The notes beneath the pieces were generated by a model. That model did not search any database, was not told the DNA's origin, and saw only the letters and a program-made list of their open reading frames with translations. Of a stretch of DNA of 64,000 nucleotides, positions 31,620-42,102 are shown piece by piece; within the stretch, counting starts at the first letter, position 1, and the number at the start of each line of letters is the position of its first letter. This DNA comes from Begonia masoniana (Eukaryota > Streptophyta > Magnoliopsida > Cucurbitales > Begoniaceae). The stretch is from contig CM039509.1 of the NCBI GenBank assembly GCA_022432975.1, positions 20,491,432-20,555,431 of the forward strand. Direction: 5' to 3'. The translations under genes were made by a program, and so were the position numbers.

Positions 31620-32010
31620 AATCTAAACAAGGAAGAAAACGTTTCTTTTGTCATAAATAAGGACATTACAAAAAATATTGTTATGAATGCAAAAGGAAGC
31701 TAGCTGAGAAGAAGTCTGAAAAAGGAAGTGCACCAGTTGCTGCTGAGATTGAATCGGGTGAACAACGGGTTTTGGACTTAGGGTGTTCTTTCTACATGAC
31801 ACCAAGGAAAGAATGGTTTCAAAACTTTCACAAAGAAATTGGGGGAAAGATATTGTTGGGTAACAATAAGTCTTATCAAATTGAAAGAGAATGATCAATA
31901 AATATTAAGATGTTTGATGGCTATGTTTGCACTATTCAGCAAGTGAGGTATGTACCACAATTGAAAAGGAATTTACTATCAATTGGGATGCTGGATGAAA
32001 ATGAATAAAT
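31620..32010 (+). pseudogene. copia F zinc knuckle and protease
   Basis: 'FFCHK' then a stop, then 'GHYKKYC' (31636-31680) is a CCHC knuckle with a stop inside. About 100 bases on, 'LDLGCSFYMTP' is the copia protease motif, with leucine where serine or threonine of the D-S/T-G triad should be. 'VRYVPQLKRNLLSIGMLDE' follows. Stops occur at 31891 and 32007. Confidence 0.7.
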
Positions 32011-32011
32011 T

Positions 32012-32900
32012 GTGAAGGTTGAATCCGGAGTTATGAAAGTTTCTAAGGGTATTATGACTGTCATGAAAGGAAACTTAAACAATGGGTTGTATATTCTTAT
32101 TGGAACCACGGTTGTTGGTCAGGTTGGTTCTGTTTCTGATGATTCAAAAGATAGAACAGATGCTTGGCATCTTAGGTTGGGTTATGCAAGTCAAAAAGGC
32201 CTGCATGAATTACAAAAACAAAATCTTCTCGAAAAAGATAGCATTTCAAATCTTAAATTATGTGAAAGCTGCATTCTCAGTAAAAGGAGCAGGGTGAAAT
32301 TTCGAAAATCAAATCATGCTTCGCAAAGAATTTTTGACTCATTCGGATGTATAGGAAACCTGAGAAAATTCAGTCTAAAGGAGGAGCACATTATTTTGTG
32401 ACTATTATAGATGATTTTTCAAGACCAGTCTGGGTATTCTGCATGAAAATCAAAGATCAAGTGTTTGAGATTTTCAAGACTTGGAAGAAAATAGCTGAAA
32501 TCAGACTAGTCGAAAGGTCAAGAAATTAATAACAGATTGTGGAATGAAATTCTGCTCTGCACAATTTGATAATTACTCCAAAGAAGAGGTAATAGCAAGA
32601 CATCAATCAGACAGCTACACACCCCAGCAAAACGGACTTGCTGAACGGATGAATGGAACTATTCTCGACAGGATTTGATGCATGTTTCTCACAGCTGAAC
32701 TTCCAAAATCCTTCTGGGAAAAAGCTATTAAAACAGCGTGTTACTTGATAAATCTCTGCCCTTCAGCTGCTCTTGAATTTAAAACCTCATTTGAGTTATG
32801 GTATGGATATCCAGCTAGCTATAAGGATTTAAAGATTTTTGGTTGTGCTGCATATGCACATATAAAAACAAAGTAAGCTTCAGCCTCGTGCTGTGAAATG
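32012..32900 (+). pseudogene. copia F GAG-pre-integrase and integrase
   Basis: 32012-32401 carries 'AWHLRLGYASQKGLHEL' and 'CESCILSKRSRVKF', the HHCC-type pre-integrase. 'FVTIIDDFSRPVWVFCMK' (about 32393-32440) has the first catalytic D region. 'HQSDSYTPQQNGLAERMN' (32612-32660) holds the glutamate. 'GCAAYAHIKTK' follows before a stop at 32874. A frameshift near 32340 and stops at 32527 and 32677 break it. Confidence 0.75.
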
Positions 32901-33002
32901 CATATTACTAGGATATTATGATAGTGTGAAGGGTTATCGACTATGGAAAATTGAAAGAGATCAATAGAAAATTTTAATGAGTTGTGAGTTGCTATTAGCA
33001 CC

Positions 33003-33371
33003 ATGAAAACAGAGCAGATTGAGGTGGAGAAAAATGAAGACCTTGATGAGGATCTATCGATTGAAGCCAGAGGAAGTCCACCTTCTATTCAAACTGAAAT
33101 AAAAAATATAATGATTGATGATGCTTCAATGGACTACCAACTCACAAGAGACCGAACCAGAAGGGTAATTACACCGACTCAAAAGTTTGGGTATGATAGT
33201 TTATGCACTCATGTTTCTTCTGATCTTGAACATTCTGAACCAAATTCCTTCTCTGAAGCAATGTCAAGAGATGATAAAGTGTTTTGGTTCAAAGCAATGG
33301 AAGAAGAAATAGATTCATATGAAAAAATAAGACTTGGATACTTGTGGATAGACCTATACAGAAAAAAGTTA
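33003..33371 (+). pseudogene. copia F linker and RT start
   Basis: A 123-codon frame, of which the last few codons lie in the inserted gypsy E. It includes 'ARGSP', 'RDRTRRVITPTQKFGYDS' and 'EPNSFSEAMSRDDKVFWFKAMEEEIDS', the conserved stretch immediately before copia RT. It stops at the E insertion. Confidence 0.7.
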
Positions 33372-33766
33372 TGATGCAGCAGCGGGTAGAATTAAGGATT
33401 AGAGAGAGAGGGGAAGAAGAAATATAGCTTAGAGAGACGAAGAAAGGAGAGATATAGCTAGGAAAAGAGAGGAGAAAGGGGGAGAAACTCTGGATAGAAA
33501 AGGAGATTGGAAGAGAAAGGAGAATCAGGGAAAACTCATATTCACTCAATATTCATTCATCATAATCTACTAATCCAATTACAATGCAAGTTTAAATAAG
33601 AAAGTTCATTAGAAACTTGAAAGGCCAAGCACTAATGAGTCATTAACAAAATCACAGAAAACCACAAAATAACAAAAAACCATAAAATACTAAAAACTAT
33701 AAAATAAATTATGCATGGGAAATAACAAAATAAATAAAATGACTAAGTCAAAGGATGTCCTCATCA
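33372..33766 (-). repeat. E 3' LTR
   Basis: 395 bp. Pairs with 39903-40297. Confidence 0.95.
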
Positions 33767-33780
33767 ACTCTCCCGGGGTA
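33767..33780 (-). promoter_or_regulatory. E polypurine tract
   Basis: On the minus strand ACCCCGGGAGAGT immediately precedes the 3' LTR, where plus-strand DNA synthesis would start. Confidence 0.6.
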
Positions 33781-33827
33781 AAAGAATCAACTTGTCAAGT
33801 TGAAAGGACCACACTGTAGTAAGCTGA

Positions 33828-36800
33828 TCAATCACCCAACCATAAGCTAAGCGGTTGAGCAACCTTCTTCCGACGACTGTAAACTCGTGAAACTGGAAGT
33901 CTGGACCGAGTATCTTTCCAAACAGTGTGGGAATCCGGCAAGGTGAGATCCTGATGACTCCGAAAGAACTCCAAAAGGTCTGGATCCAACTGCTGAAGTG
34001 TCTCTCTAGAAATCCACGTGCTATCACTATCTGGTCGACCCACCCAACGAACCAGGAAACGCTGAACCTCACCTTCATTAGTAAATACAATTTGTTCATC
34101 TAAAATAGCATCAATTTTATCCTTATGTGTTGTGACAGAAGGTGTTGGGGAGTGTGAAGTGGCCGATGGAGGCTCAAAGTCGATTGAGGAAGGTAAAAAG
34201 GGGTCATCAGCAGGGTTAAAATGGCCTTTAAAAGCAATCAAGTCTTCAACATTAAAAGTAGAGTGATAACCAAAATTAGGTGGTAGATCAACAACATAAG
34301 CATTTGAACCAATTCGCTTTAAAATTTTAAAAGGACCAAGACTACGAGCTTGCAATTTAGAACCAGAGCCGGATGATCGTCGCTCAGGACGAACTCGAAC
34401 CATAACATAATCTCCAATATTAAATTCAACGTGTCGTTTGTGTAAATCAGCTCGTAATTTATATGATGCATTACTAGCCTCTATTTGTTTATTGATCTCA
34501 ATATGTAAATCATGAAGATGCTGAGCAAAATTTTCAGCCGACATAGACACACTAGCATGCGGTGACATAGGGAGAAGGTCTAAAGGTTTCCTAGGTTTAA
34601 AACCATGGACAACTTCAAAAGGACTCATACCTATGGTTCGGTTCACGGAACTATTATATGCAATCTGAGCGGTGGGGAGGATCAGATCCCAATTCTTAAG
34701 ATTTTCTTTGACCAAACATCGTAATAAATTTCCCAAACTTCGATTAACAATTTCAGTTTGACCATCAGTTTGAGGATGGTAGGCAGTCGAAAATTTCAGC
34801 GTTGTACCTACCATGTGCCATAGAGTTCTCCAAAAATGACCAGTAAAACGCACATCCCTGTCTGAAACAATTGTCTTAGGTAGACCATAGAGTTTGACAA
34901 TCTCATTGAAATACAGTCGAGCTACCTTAGATGCATCTGACGTTTTTTGGCACGGAATAAAGTGGGCCATTTTTGAGAAACGATCAACTACAACCAAAAT
35001 AGAATCATGTTTTTTAAGAGTGCGAGGTTGTCCAAGTACGAAATCCAGACTAACATCCTCCCAGGGACGATTGGGGACAGGTAGAGGAGTGTAAAGACCA
35101 GTAGCTTGACGTCTTTGTTTAGCCACTTGACAAACTCTACAAGTGCTGACTATTTTGCTCACGTCTTTTTTTAAGCCAGGCCAAAAGAACTGACGCTCCA
35201 CTTCTTCTATCGTTTTATCACGTCCAAAATGACCAGCTAGCCCTCCTGCATGAATTTCCCAAATGATGAACTCTCGAACGGATGTTTGGGGAATGCACAA
35301 TTTGTTACTTTTGAAAAGATAACCGTCTTTCATATGAAAGTTACAGTTTTCATTCAATTGTCCAGTTTCCAAGGCAAGAACAATATCTTTAAAGTTAGGG
35401 CAAGATTCATATTCCTCTTTTAGTCTTTCAAAACCGATGATTCGCGCACTCATGACATTTAGAATAGATATACGACGACTTAACGCGTCAGCTGCTTGAT
35501 TCTCTACCCCTTTTCTGTGTTTCAGGACAAACGAGTAAGCTTGTAAATATTCAATCCAACGACCATGTCGAAAGTTCAACCGTTTTTGAGAATTGAGATA
35601 TCGCAAGGCTTCATGGTCCGAGTAAAGCACAAATTCATGAGGTAACAAATAGTGACGCCAATAACGTAAGGCTTGCACAACTGCATACAATTCTCTATCG
35701 TATGTTGAGTATCGCTGTTTGGCATCATTTAATTTTTCACTGAAGTAAGCGACGGGGTGTCGCTCTTGGCTAAGAACGCCACCAATCCCTACCCCCGACG
35801 CGTCGCACTCAACCTCAAAAACCTTGGAGAAATCAGGAAGACGCATTACAGGAGCTTCCGTCATTCGAATTTTAATAATTTTGAAGGCCTTAGATGCTGC
35901 GAATGTCCAGAGAAATTCGCCCTTTTTCATACACTCGGTAACAGGAGCCATAATCGTACTAAACCCTTTGATGAAGCGACGATAAAAAGTAGCTAGTCCG
36001 TGAAAGCTTCGAACGTCATTTAAACTTTTGGGTTCGGGCCAATCAACAATGGCCTTAACTTTCAAGGGGTCAGGGGATACTCCAGTAGAAGAGACGATAA
36101 AACCCAAGAAGGAGACACTCTCGGTGAAAAATGCACACTTTTTGACATTGGCATAAAGGCTTGACGACCGAAGAATGGAACAGACTTGTTGGAGATGATT
36201 ACGATGTTCATCTAAAGTTTGGCTAAAAATGAGGATATCATCGAAGTAAACGACTAGAAACTTCCCCATAAAAAGCCTAAGAGCATGAGTCATTACTCTC
36301 ATAAAGGTGCTTGGGGCGTTGGTGAGACCAAACGGCATGACAAGCCACTCATAAAGTCCATCCTTGGTTTTAAAGGCAGTCTTCCACTCGTCACCAGGGC
36401 GGATCCTTATCTGGTGATATCTACTTCTAAGATCAATTTTTGAGAATATCTTCGCATGGGCCATGACGTCAAGTAAATCATCAAGTCTGGGGATAGGGAA
36501 ACGATATTTTACCGTTATCTTGTTGATGGCCCGACTATCAATGCACATTCTCCAAGTGCCATCTTTCTTTGGGGTTAAAAGGGCTGGAACTGCACAAGGG
36601 CTTAAACTCTCACGAATAAATCCTTTAGCTAAAAGTTCGTGGACTTGTCTCTGAAGCTCAGTATGCTCAGTGGGGTTCATTCTATAGTGAGGTAAGTTCG
36701 GAAGAGATACCCCAGGGATGAATTCAATTTCATGTTGAATATCTCTCAACGGGGGTAACTTGTCAGGGAGGTCTTCAGAAAAAACGTCCTTAAACTCGTC

Positions 36801-38690
36801 GATAATGGACTGGGCTTCGGCAGAGATCATGAGTGGAGGGTTTGACCCAATCTCCATTACCACCACGATAAAAACAATCGAAGCACTCTTAAGAGAACGC
36901 TCAAACTCGGTAGGAGCAATAATATTTAAACCTTTATGATCCACAATTTTCTTTGTTTGAGGAGTCACTAGTGGTTTAGGGTTTGGTGGAAGGGGTTTAA
37001 GATAAATTTTCTTTCCTTGGTACACAAAAGAACAAGAGTTTGACCGGCCGTGTATAGTGACATCTAGGTCAAACAACCAAGGACGACCTAGAATGACATG
37101 ACTGACATCCATGGGAATGACATCGCACCAAAGTTGTTCTTTATATTCGAGAAATTGAATGGGAACCAAACAACGCTCATTTACAGAAATAGAGGAAGCG
37201 TCTATCCAAGAGACATTATAAGGTCGAGGATGAGGAACTGATTGTAACCCTAGGCGAAGTACCGTAGCTGCTGATACTGCATTAATGCAACTACCACTAT
37301 CCACAATAACTTTGCAACCTTTGTTATTCACCTTGATATATGTGTGAAAAATAGAATGACGACGCCAATCTTCCACATCCTTAGGTTGGGTAAGCGTACA
37401 TCTCACGACACTCAATCGGGGTGAGTCGGAGGAAGTAGACCGTGATGTGGGTTGGATAAATCCTAACAAATTATCATCGTCCACTTCTTCGAATTCCTCA
37501 AGGTTGGGTTCATAAACTTGTTCTTCACTTGGTTCCCCAATTTCATTTTCACAGTCTTGTAAGACGAGGTTTCGGCTAGGACACTTAGAAGAAATGTGAC
37601 CAAAACCCTTACAATTAAAACATTGTAAGCGCGAAGAGTTGTGCGAGGTGTCTACGCTTTTTCCTTTGTTTTCTCTCGCCAAAGGGGCATTAGATGGAGG
37701 AGGTCCTAAGAGAGACTTAGGGGTGACAGGAATTGGGATTGTGGGGGGTCTATTGTCACTTCGTTTACTATACGGCGTTTTAGTCACTAGTTCATAGTCT
37801 TGGGCTAAAGAATAAGCATGATCTAGGGAATTGACACCTCGAAGTATAAGCTCGCGTCTTATATCATCTCGCAAACCCTGTCGAAACTTGCTCAAGGTCA
37901 TTGCTTCATCTTCGACAACTTGACTTCGCATTCGAAATTCATCGAACTGGGTAACATAATCGATGACTGGACGGTTTCCTTGGGTAAGGGTGTTCCATTG
38001 GTCCAACAAATTGCCTCGGTAGGACTGAGGTACGTACTTCTCTTGAAGTCGCCTTTTCATTTCTTCCCAATTTTCAACAGGAGGCGCATTACGTCGTTCC
38101 AGGAGATTTTCCACGCTCTCCCAAAACAATCGTGCCGTACCAGATAATTTGAAACTGGCATATTCAACTCGTCGATTTTCTGGCATTCTATACCAAGAAA
38201 AAAAACTATCCATATCTTTTATCCATTGATTAAAGATACGAGGATTTAAGCTCCCATCAAAAGTAGGAGCATCTAGCTTGATACCCTTAGGAATATACTC
38301 ATCATGACGATTGGGGGAATGAGAATCTCGACGGTTATGATTTTGATGATCGTCTCGAACATAATCTCTATCTCTATGACCATAGTGAGGGGGAGAATGA
38401 TAAGCTCGACGATTATGATTTTGACTACCGTCTCGACCATAATCTCTATCTCGATGGTTATGACCATTGTGAGGAGGAGAATGATAATCTCGACGATTAC
38501 GATTTAGACCACCATCTTGATCGTAATTCTTATCTCTAAGATTAGGACCAAAGTTTTGTGGAATGTCCTGCTGATGAAATTGACGCCTATTAGGTACTAC
38601 AGAATTGTGTGTATCCGTTGGATGCGGATTTAGGTCCATACTGGTGAACCTATTTTCTAAGTCTCTGTGTGCCTCGTGAGCACTGGCCAA
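33828..38690 (-). CDS. Gag-Pol polyprotein of element E (1,620 codons open)
   Basis: Residue numbers are from 38690. Gag: RD-rich repeats at 62-127 and the capsid domain at about 133-300; zinc knuckle CX2CX4HX4C at 357-370. Protease: DSG at 464-466. RT: YFDD at 815-818, though the usual LRSGYHQ reads LRSRYHQ. RNase H: DASG at 963 and DHEAL at 1025. Integrase: HHCC with H1147, H1154, C1184 and C1187; D1216, D1277 and E1313 form D,D-35-E. A chromodomain-like segment (FLVRWVGRP...STWI) lies at about 1545-1562. The likely true start is an ATG at 38810; a single TAA at 38712-38714 separates it from this open frame. The element would encode every function needed for retrotransposition; whether the stop is bypassed is unknown. 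Confidence 0.93.
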   Translation of the reverse strand: MASAHEAHRDLENRFTSMDLNPHPTDTHNSVVPNRRQFHQQDIPQNFGPNLRDKNYDQDGGLNRNRRDYHSPPHNGHNHRDRDYGRDGSQNHNRRAYHSPPHYGHRDRDYVRDDHQNHNRRDSHSPNRHDEYIPKGIKLDAPTFDGSLNPRIFNQWIKDMDSFFSWYRMPENRRVEYASFKLSGTARLFWESVENLLERRNAPPVENWEEMKRRLQEKYVPQSYRGNLLDQWNTLTQGNRPVIDYVTQFDEFRMRSQVVEDEAMTLSKFRQGLRDDIRRELILRGVNSLDHAYSLAQDYELVTKTPYSKRSDNRPPTIPIPVTPKSLLGPPPSNAPLARENKGKSVDTSHNSSRLQCFNCKGFGHISSKCPSRNLVLQDCENEIGEPSEEQVYEPNLEEFEEVDDDNLLGFIQPTSRSTSSDSPRLSVVRCTLTQPKDVEDWRRHSIFHTYIKVNNKGCKVIVDSGSCINAVSAATVLRLGLQSVPHPRPYNVSWIDASSISVNERCLVPIQFLEYKEQLWCDVIPMDVSHVILGRPWLFDLDVTIHGRSNSCSFVYQGKKIYLKPLPPNPKPLVTPQTKKIVDHKGLNIIAPTEFERSLKSASIVFIVVVMEIGSNPPLMISAEAQSIIDEFKDVFSEDLPDKLPPLRDIQHEIEFIPGVSLPNLPHYRMNPTEHTELQRQVHELLAKGFIRESLSPCAVPALLTPKKDGTWRMCIDSRAINKITVKYRFPIPRLDDLLDVMAHAKIFSKIDLRSRYHQIRIRPGDEWKTAFKTKDGLYEWLVMPFGLTNAPSTFMRVMTHALRLFMGKFLVVYFDDILIFSQTLDEHRNHLQQVCSILRSSSLYANVKKCAFFTESVSFLGFIVSSTGVSPDPLKVKAIVDWPEPKSLNDVRSFHGLATFYRRFIKGFSTIMAPVTECMKKGEFLWTFAASKAFKIIKIRMTEAPVMRLPDFSKVFEVECDASGVGIGGVLSQERHPVAYFSEKLNDAKQRYSTYDRELYAVVQALRYWRHYLLPHEFVLYSDHEALRYLNSQKRLNFRHGRWIEYLQAYSFVLKHRKGVENQAADALSRRISILNVMSARIIGFERLKEEYESCPNFKDIVLALETGQLNENCNFHMKDGYLFKSNKLCIPQTSVREFIIWEIHAGGLAGHFGRDKTIEEVERQFFWPGLKKDVSKIVSTCRVCQVAKQRRQATGLYTPLPVPNRPWEDVSLDFVLGQPRTLKKHDSILVVVDRFSKMAHFIPCQKTSDASKVARLYFNEIVKLYGLPKTIVSDRDVRFTGHFWRTLWHMVGTTLKFSTAYHPQTDGQTEIVNRSLGNLLRCLVKENLKNWDLILPTAQIAYNSSVNRTIGMSPFEVVHGFKPRKPLDLLPMSPHASVSMSAENFAQHLHDLHIEINKQIEASNASYKLRADLHKRHVEFNIGDYVMVRVRPERRSSGSGSKLQARSLGPFKILKRIGSNAYVVDLPPNFGYHSTFNVEDLIAFKGHFNPADDPFLPSSIDFEPPSATSHSPTPSVTTHKDKIDAILDEQIVFTNEGEVQRFLVRWVGRPDSDSTWISRETLQQLDPDLLEFFRSHQDLTLPDSHTVWKDTRSRLPVSRVYSRRKKVAQPLSLWLGD

Positions 38691-38711
38691 GTCGGTCTGA
38701 ATGGAGACAAA

Positions 38712-38810
38712 TTACTCTCGAAACTGTTGTTGTACGCTAAGTACTTGAGCTACTTGTTGAGAAAGTTGTGCTACTTGTTGGGAAAGGGTATCTAATGGGG
38801 ACGGTTCCAT
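38712..38810 (-). pseudogene. E gag N-terminus, cut off by an in-frame stop
   Basis: ATG at 38810 opens 'MEPSPLDTLSQQVAQLSQQ', a heptad-like glutamine-rich stretch, in the same frame as the long polyprotein. A TAA at 38714-38712 ends it after 32 codons. Without this one stop the frame would run on. The next possible start in the long frame is far weaker (a TTG at 38690). Confidence 0.75.
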
Positions 38811-39902
38811 ATTTAAAGCACCAGAATTAGATGAGACCTGACGACCACTACGTAATTGCATGCAATGTTACTAGTGAATGATCTATAATGCTCGGAATCT
38901 AAAGGCATATTGAGATCAATAAACAAACAGTGCACGTAATGAATAATATCAATCACAACCAAATTCCACAAATTACTTTGTTTTACTTAATTTTTGAGAT
39001 TATGCTGATTCTAACAAAGCAAACAAGTAGAATTAATATTTTAAAATGATAATGCGACGGTCTAATACTTTATCATAAATCACCACGAAATTGATTATCA
39101 AACTGAACAATTAATTGTTGGTGGTGAAATAACAAGCAATAGAGAGCATCAAGGAGTAATAGGCAAAGTTTAATAGGTGAATATGAAATAATCAACCGTG
39201 ATTAAATCAATAGCAGTTTAAATCCAAAAGTATTTAGGTAGGCTAAATAATATAGCATTTAAATGGCAATAGGCTACCAAATTTAATGGGTAAGGGCAGG
39301 ATTGATATGGTTAATCCTCTGGTGATAGATATGCAGAAGAGCAACAGCGGAGCTGCAAACCCGAGCAACAGCGCTGAAGAATCGTTGGACCACAGCGTCG
39401 CAGAGTGCGGCTTAGGCGACGAGAGGCGTTGACACTGATGACGGAGGAGCGGCGAACACCGACAGCCGAAACAGGGCCGGACAGAGACGTTGAAGCTGAT
39501 GACGAAGAAACAGTGAAGACCCAGCGAAGACCAGACGCCGACGACCAAATCGAAAGCCACAGAAATCGGCGATAGTCAGACACGGACCGACGGCGAGTGA
39601 GCAACAGAGGAAACGGGACCAAGAACGCCGGCTGTTCGGTTTGTGAATGAGGACGAGCGACAGAGCTGTCGATGAACAGAGATGAAACCGACGACAGAGC
39701 TATCGAACCAGAACCCAACGACAAAGCAGATGCAAACTTGGAAAAGATCGAGAGACCAAGTATTAAACAGCGACTATGATATCCAAAGGCGACCCAACTG
39801 CAGGCAGGCTATGTAGCAGCGAAACCCGAAGAGAAAAGAAAATAACAGTGCCCAGAATCAATTGTTTGAGAAAACAAATGATATTTGCTCTGATACCAAA
39901 TT
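38811..39902 (-). other. E 5' leader
   Basis: 1.1-kb leader between PBS and gag. The part at 39300-39780 is GC-richer. It holds two overlapping minus-strand frames (39243-39560 and 39311-39724, 105 and 137 codons) with no recognised domain. They may be upstream ORFs, but nothing supports translation. Confidence 0.6.
39887..39898 (-). promoter_or_regulatory. E primer-binding site
   Basis: TGGTATCAGAGC on the minus strand, four bases from the 5' LTR; initiator-Met tRNA type. Confidence 0.9.
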
Positions 39903-40297
39903 TGATGCAGCAGCGGGTAGAATTAAGGATTAGAGAGAGAGGGGAAGAAGAAATATAGCTTAGAGAGACGAAGAAAGGAGAGATATAGCTAGGAAAAGAG
40001 AGGAGAAATGGGGAGAAACTCTAGATAGAAAAGGAGATTGGAAGAGAAAGGAGAATCAGGGAAAACTCATATTCACTCAATATTCATTCATCATAATCTA
40101 CTAATCCAATTACAATGCAAGTTTAAATAAGAAAGTTCATTAAAAACTTGAAAGGCCAAGCACTAATGAGTCATTAACAAAATCACAGAAAACCACAAAA
40201 TAACAAAAAACTATAAAATACTAAAAACTATAAAATAAATTATGCATGGGAAATAACAAAATAAATAAAATGACTAAGTCAAAGGATGTCCTCATCA
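39903..40297 (-). repeat. E 5' LTR
   Basis: 395 bp; pairs with 33372-33766. Confidence 0.95.
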
Positions 40298-41150
40298 AGT
40301 TATAAAGTGCAAGTAGATATTCAAGCTCAAAGAAAGTATTGAAGAGGTGGAGAAACCTAGGTTGGTAGCAACAGGCTTCAATGAGATTTTCTCACTGGTT
40401 GTTAAATTAACATCAATGAGAACATTGTTGTCTTTGGTTGCAGTTCAAGATCAAGAACAAGAACAAGAGCAAATGAATGTTAAAACCGCATTTTTACATG
40501 GAGACTTTGAAGAAATAACTCTTATGGAGCAGCCTGAAGGTTTTGAGTGTTTAGGAAGGGACAAGTTATGTTTATAAAGAAGTCTCTTTATAGACTCAAG
40601 CAGTCCCTAGCCAATGGAATAAGAAGTTTGACATGTTCATAACCAGTGTTGGGTTTATCACATGTAAACATGATAGGTGTGTATACGTCAAAATTCAGCA
40701 GACTGTTTGTTCTCTTGTACGTGGGTGACATTTTAATTGCAAGTCTGAAATATCGACTTTAAAAGTAGAGTTGGGAAAATTTTTTGACATGAAGGACTTG
40801 GGTTTAGCATAGAGAATCCTTGGTATCAACATTGTCAGAAACATAAGTGAAAGAACTTTATATTTGACAAAGGAAAACTATGTCAAAAAGGTTCTTCGCG
40901 GGTTTGAATTAGAAAATGTTAAAGAAGTAAACACATCATTAAGTCCTAAATTTAAGTTGTCAAAGAATCAGAATCTTGATTCAAAAGAATAAAAGAAATT
41001 TATGAATAGGATACTATATGATGATATTTTAATGTATTCAATGGTGTGCACAAGACCTGATTTAGCTTTTGCTATAAATATTGTTAGCAAGTATATGGCG
41101 GGCCCTAGAAAAAGTCATTGGCATGCATTGAAATGACTTTATGAGGTATG
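40298..41150 (+). pseudogene. copia F reverse transcriptase remainder
   Basis: Resumes after E. 'PRLVATGFNEIFSLVVKLTSMRTLLSLVA' and 'MNVKTAFLHGDFEEITLMEQPEGF' (40347-40577) are conserved copia RT blocks. A short CAAGAACAAGAGCAA run adds extra Q/E residues. The catalytic YVDD block is recognisable near 40720 (LYVGDIL, so the first D is changed to G). 'TRPDLAFAINIVSKYMAGP' lies at about 41050. Confidence 0.7.
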
Positions 41151-41600
41151 TCTTTGTGCTTACATCTTGGAATTGTGGATACAGAGGTTATTGTTGGATT
41201 CGTTGATGCCAATTATGTTGGATGCCTTGATACAAGAAGATCAACTTCAAGATATATATTTACAGTATATGGTGGAGTTGTTAGCTGGAAATCTAGTCTT
41301 CAAAAAGGCGTTGCACTTTCAACAACACAAGCTTAATTCATCTATGCAACCGAGGGGATCAAGGAAGGATTATGGCTAAAGGGGTCAGCTTCTTAATTTG
41401 GTATTGATTGCACTGATTTAACAATTTACTATGACAACCAGCACATTGATGTGCAGCTATATTTTATTCGTGAAGTAACGAAAGAAGGAAGCATCATCTT
41501 GGAAAAGAGTCATACAAAGAAAAACTCAGCTGATGCATTAACTAAAAAGTATTGCCAGTCACCAAGTTTATCTACTGTTTAGACTTGGTGGGTGTCCGTA
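41151..41600 (+). pseudogene. copia F RNase H
   Basis: 'GFVDANYVGCLDTRRSTSRY' and 'GGVVSWKSSLQKGVALSTTQA' followed by a stop are the standard copia RNase H blocks; 'LTIYYDNQ' and 'SADALTKK' follow to about 41550. Confidence 0.75.
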
Positions 41601-41664
41601 AAACTTAGGCTCTAAATTGAGCTTTTGTTGCATCTCATTTACATTTTTTATTTTTGGGAAAACT

Positions 41665-42102
41665 CAAAACCAAAGGTGGAGAATTTTGAATGTTTTGGTT
41701 GTGTGTGAGTGGGTTTTGTTTCAGTTGAACCCGAAACGGGTTTTCTATTTGTCGTTGTTTTGGTTAATGAAATAGTCAGATAAAATAGAGGTAGGATAGA
41801 AAAATATATCAGGTATGTATTGTAACAGAAGTTCTAGGGGCTACGTGATAAAGCGATTTGGGGATTTTCTACTTGGAGAGATTATTCTCCTATTGCATCT
41901 TCTTCAAAGGTTATTGACTGGATCTTGGAGGTACTTTTTTGAGGGGGAGATTGTTGTATATGTAATCCTTTTGTCATTCTTGTTTTCTCATTAATCAGTT
42001 CTTGGGGTGCTTCCGTGGAGTTCTGTAGATCTTACTTTCGTCTTTTCTTTATTTTTGGTTCGCTGCTGCAAATATTGTTGCTTGTTTGGAATAAATTTTA
42101 CA
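41665..42102 (+). repeat. copia F PPT and 3' LTR
   Basis: CCAAAGGTGGAGAATTT (41670-41686) is the copia PPT. The LTR starts TGAATGTTTTGG at 41687 (or TGTTTTGG at 41691) and ends TTTTACA at 42102. Confidence 0.75.

Larger units (their letters stand above)
33372..40297 (-). mobile_element. near-intact chromovirus-type Ty3/gypsy element E
   Basis: 6,926 bp, minus strand. LTRs of 395 bp each (33372-33766; 39903-40297), starting TGATGCAGCAGC and ending CCTCATCA on the plus strand, differ at four positions by my count. TSD AGTTA is perfect (33367-33371, 40298-40302). PBS TGGTATCAGAGC is at 39887-39898; the PPT CCCCGGGAGAGT abuts the left LTR at 33767-33780. One polyprotein frame fills the interior. 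A leader of about 1.1 kb precedes it. It lies in the RT of copia F. About 1% LTR difference suggests a recent insertion. Confidence 0.96.
30566..42102 (+). mobile_element. decayed Ty1/copia element F (Tork/Tnt1-like)
   Basis: Plus strand order is Gag, zinc knuckle, protease, GAG-pre-integrase, integrase, RT, RNase H, i.e. copia order (integrase before RT). The 3' LTR (41687-42102) and the shared 3' part of a 5' LTR (30566-30907) both end AATAAATTTTACA. The Gag start (KFKVNKFKGENDFSLW) resembles the Tnt1/Tork group. Many stops and frameshifts make it inactive. Gypsy E is inserted in its RT at 33371/40298, with TSD AGTTA. Confidence 0.85.

Noticed and set aside
39243..39724. 105- and 137-codon frames in the E leader
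   Set aside because: Overlapping frames with low-complexity S/R/C-rich products; no similarity recognised. Left as part of the leader.
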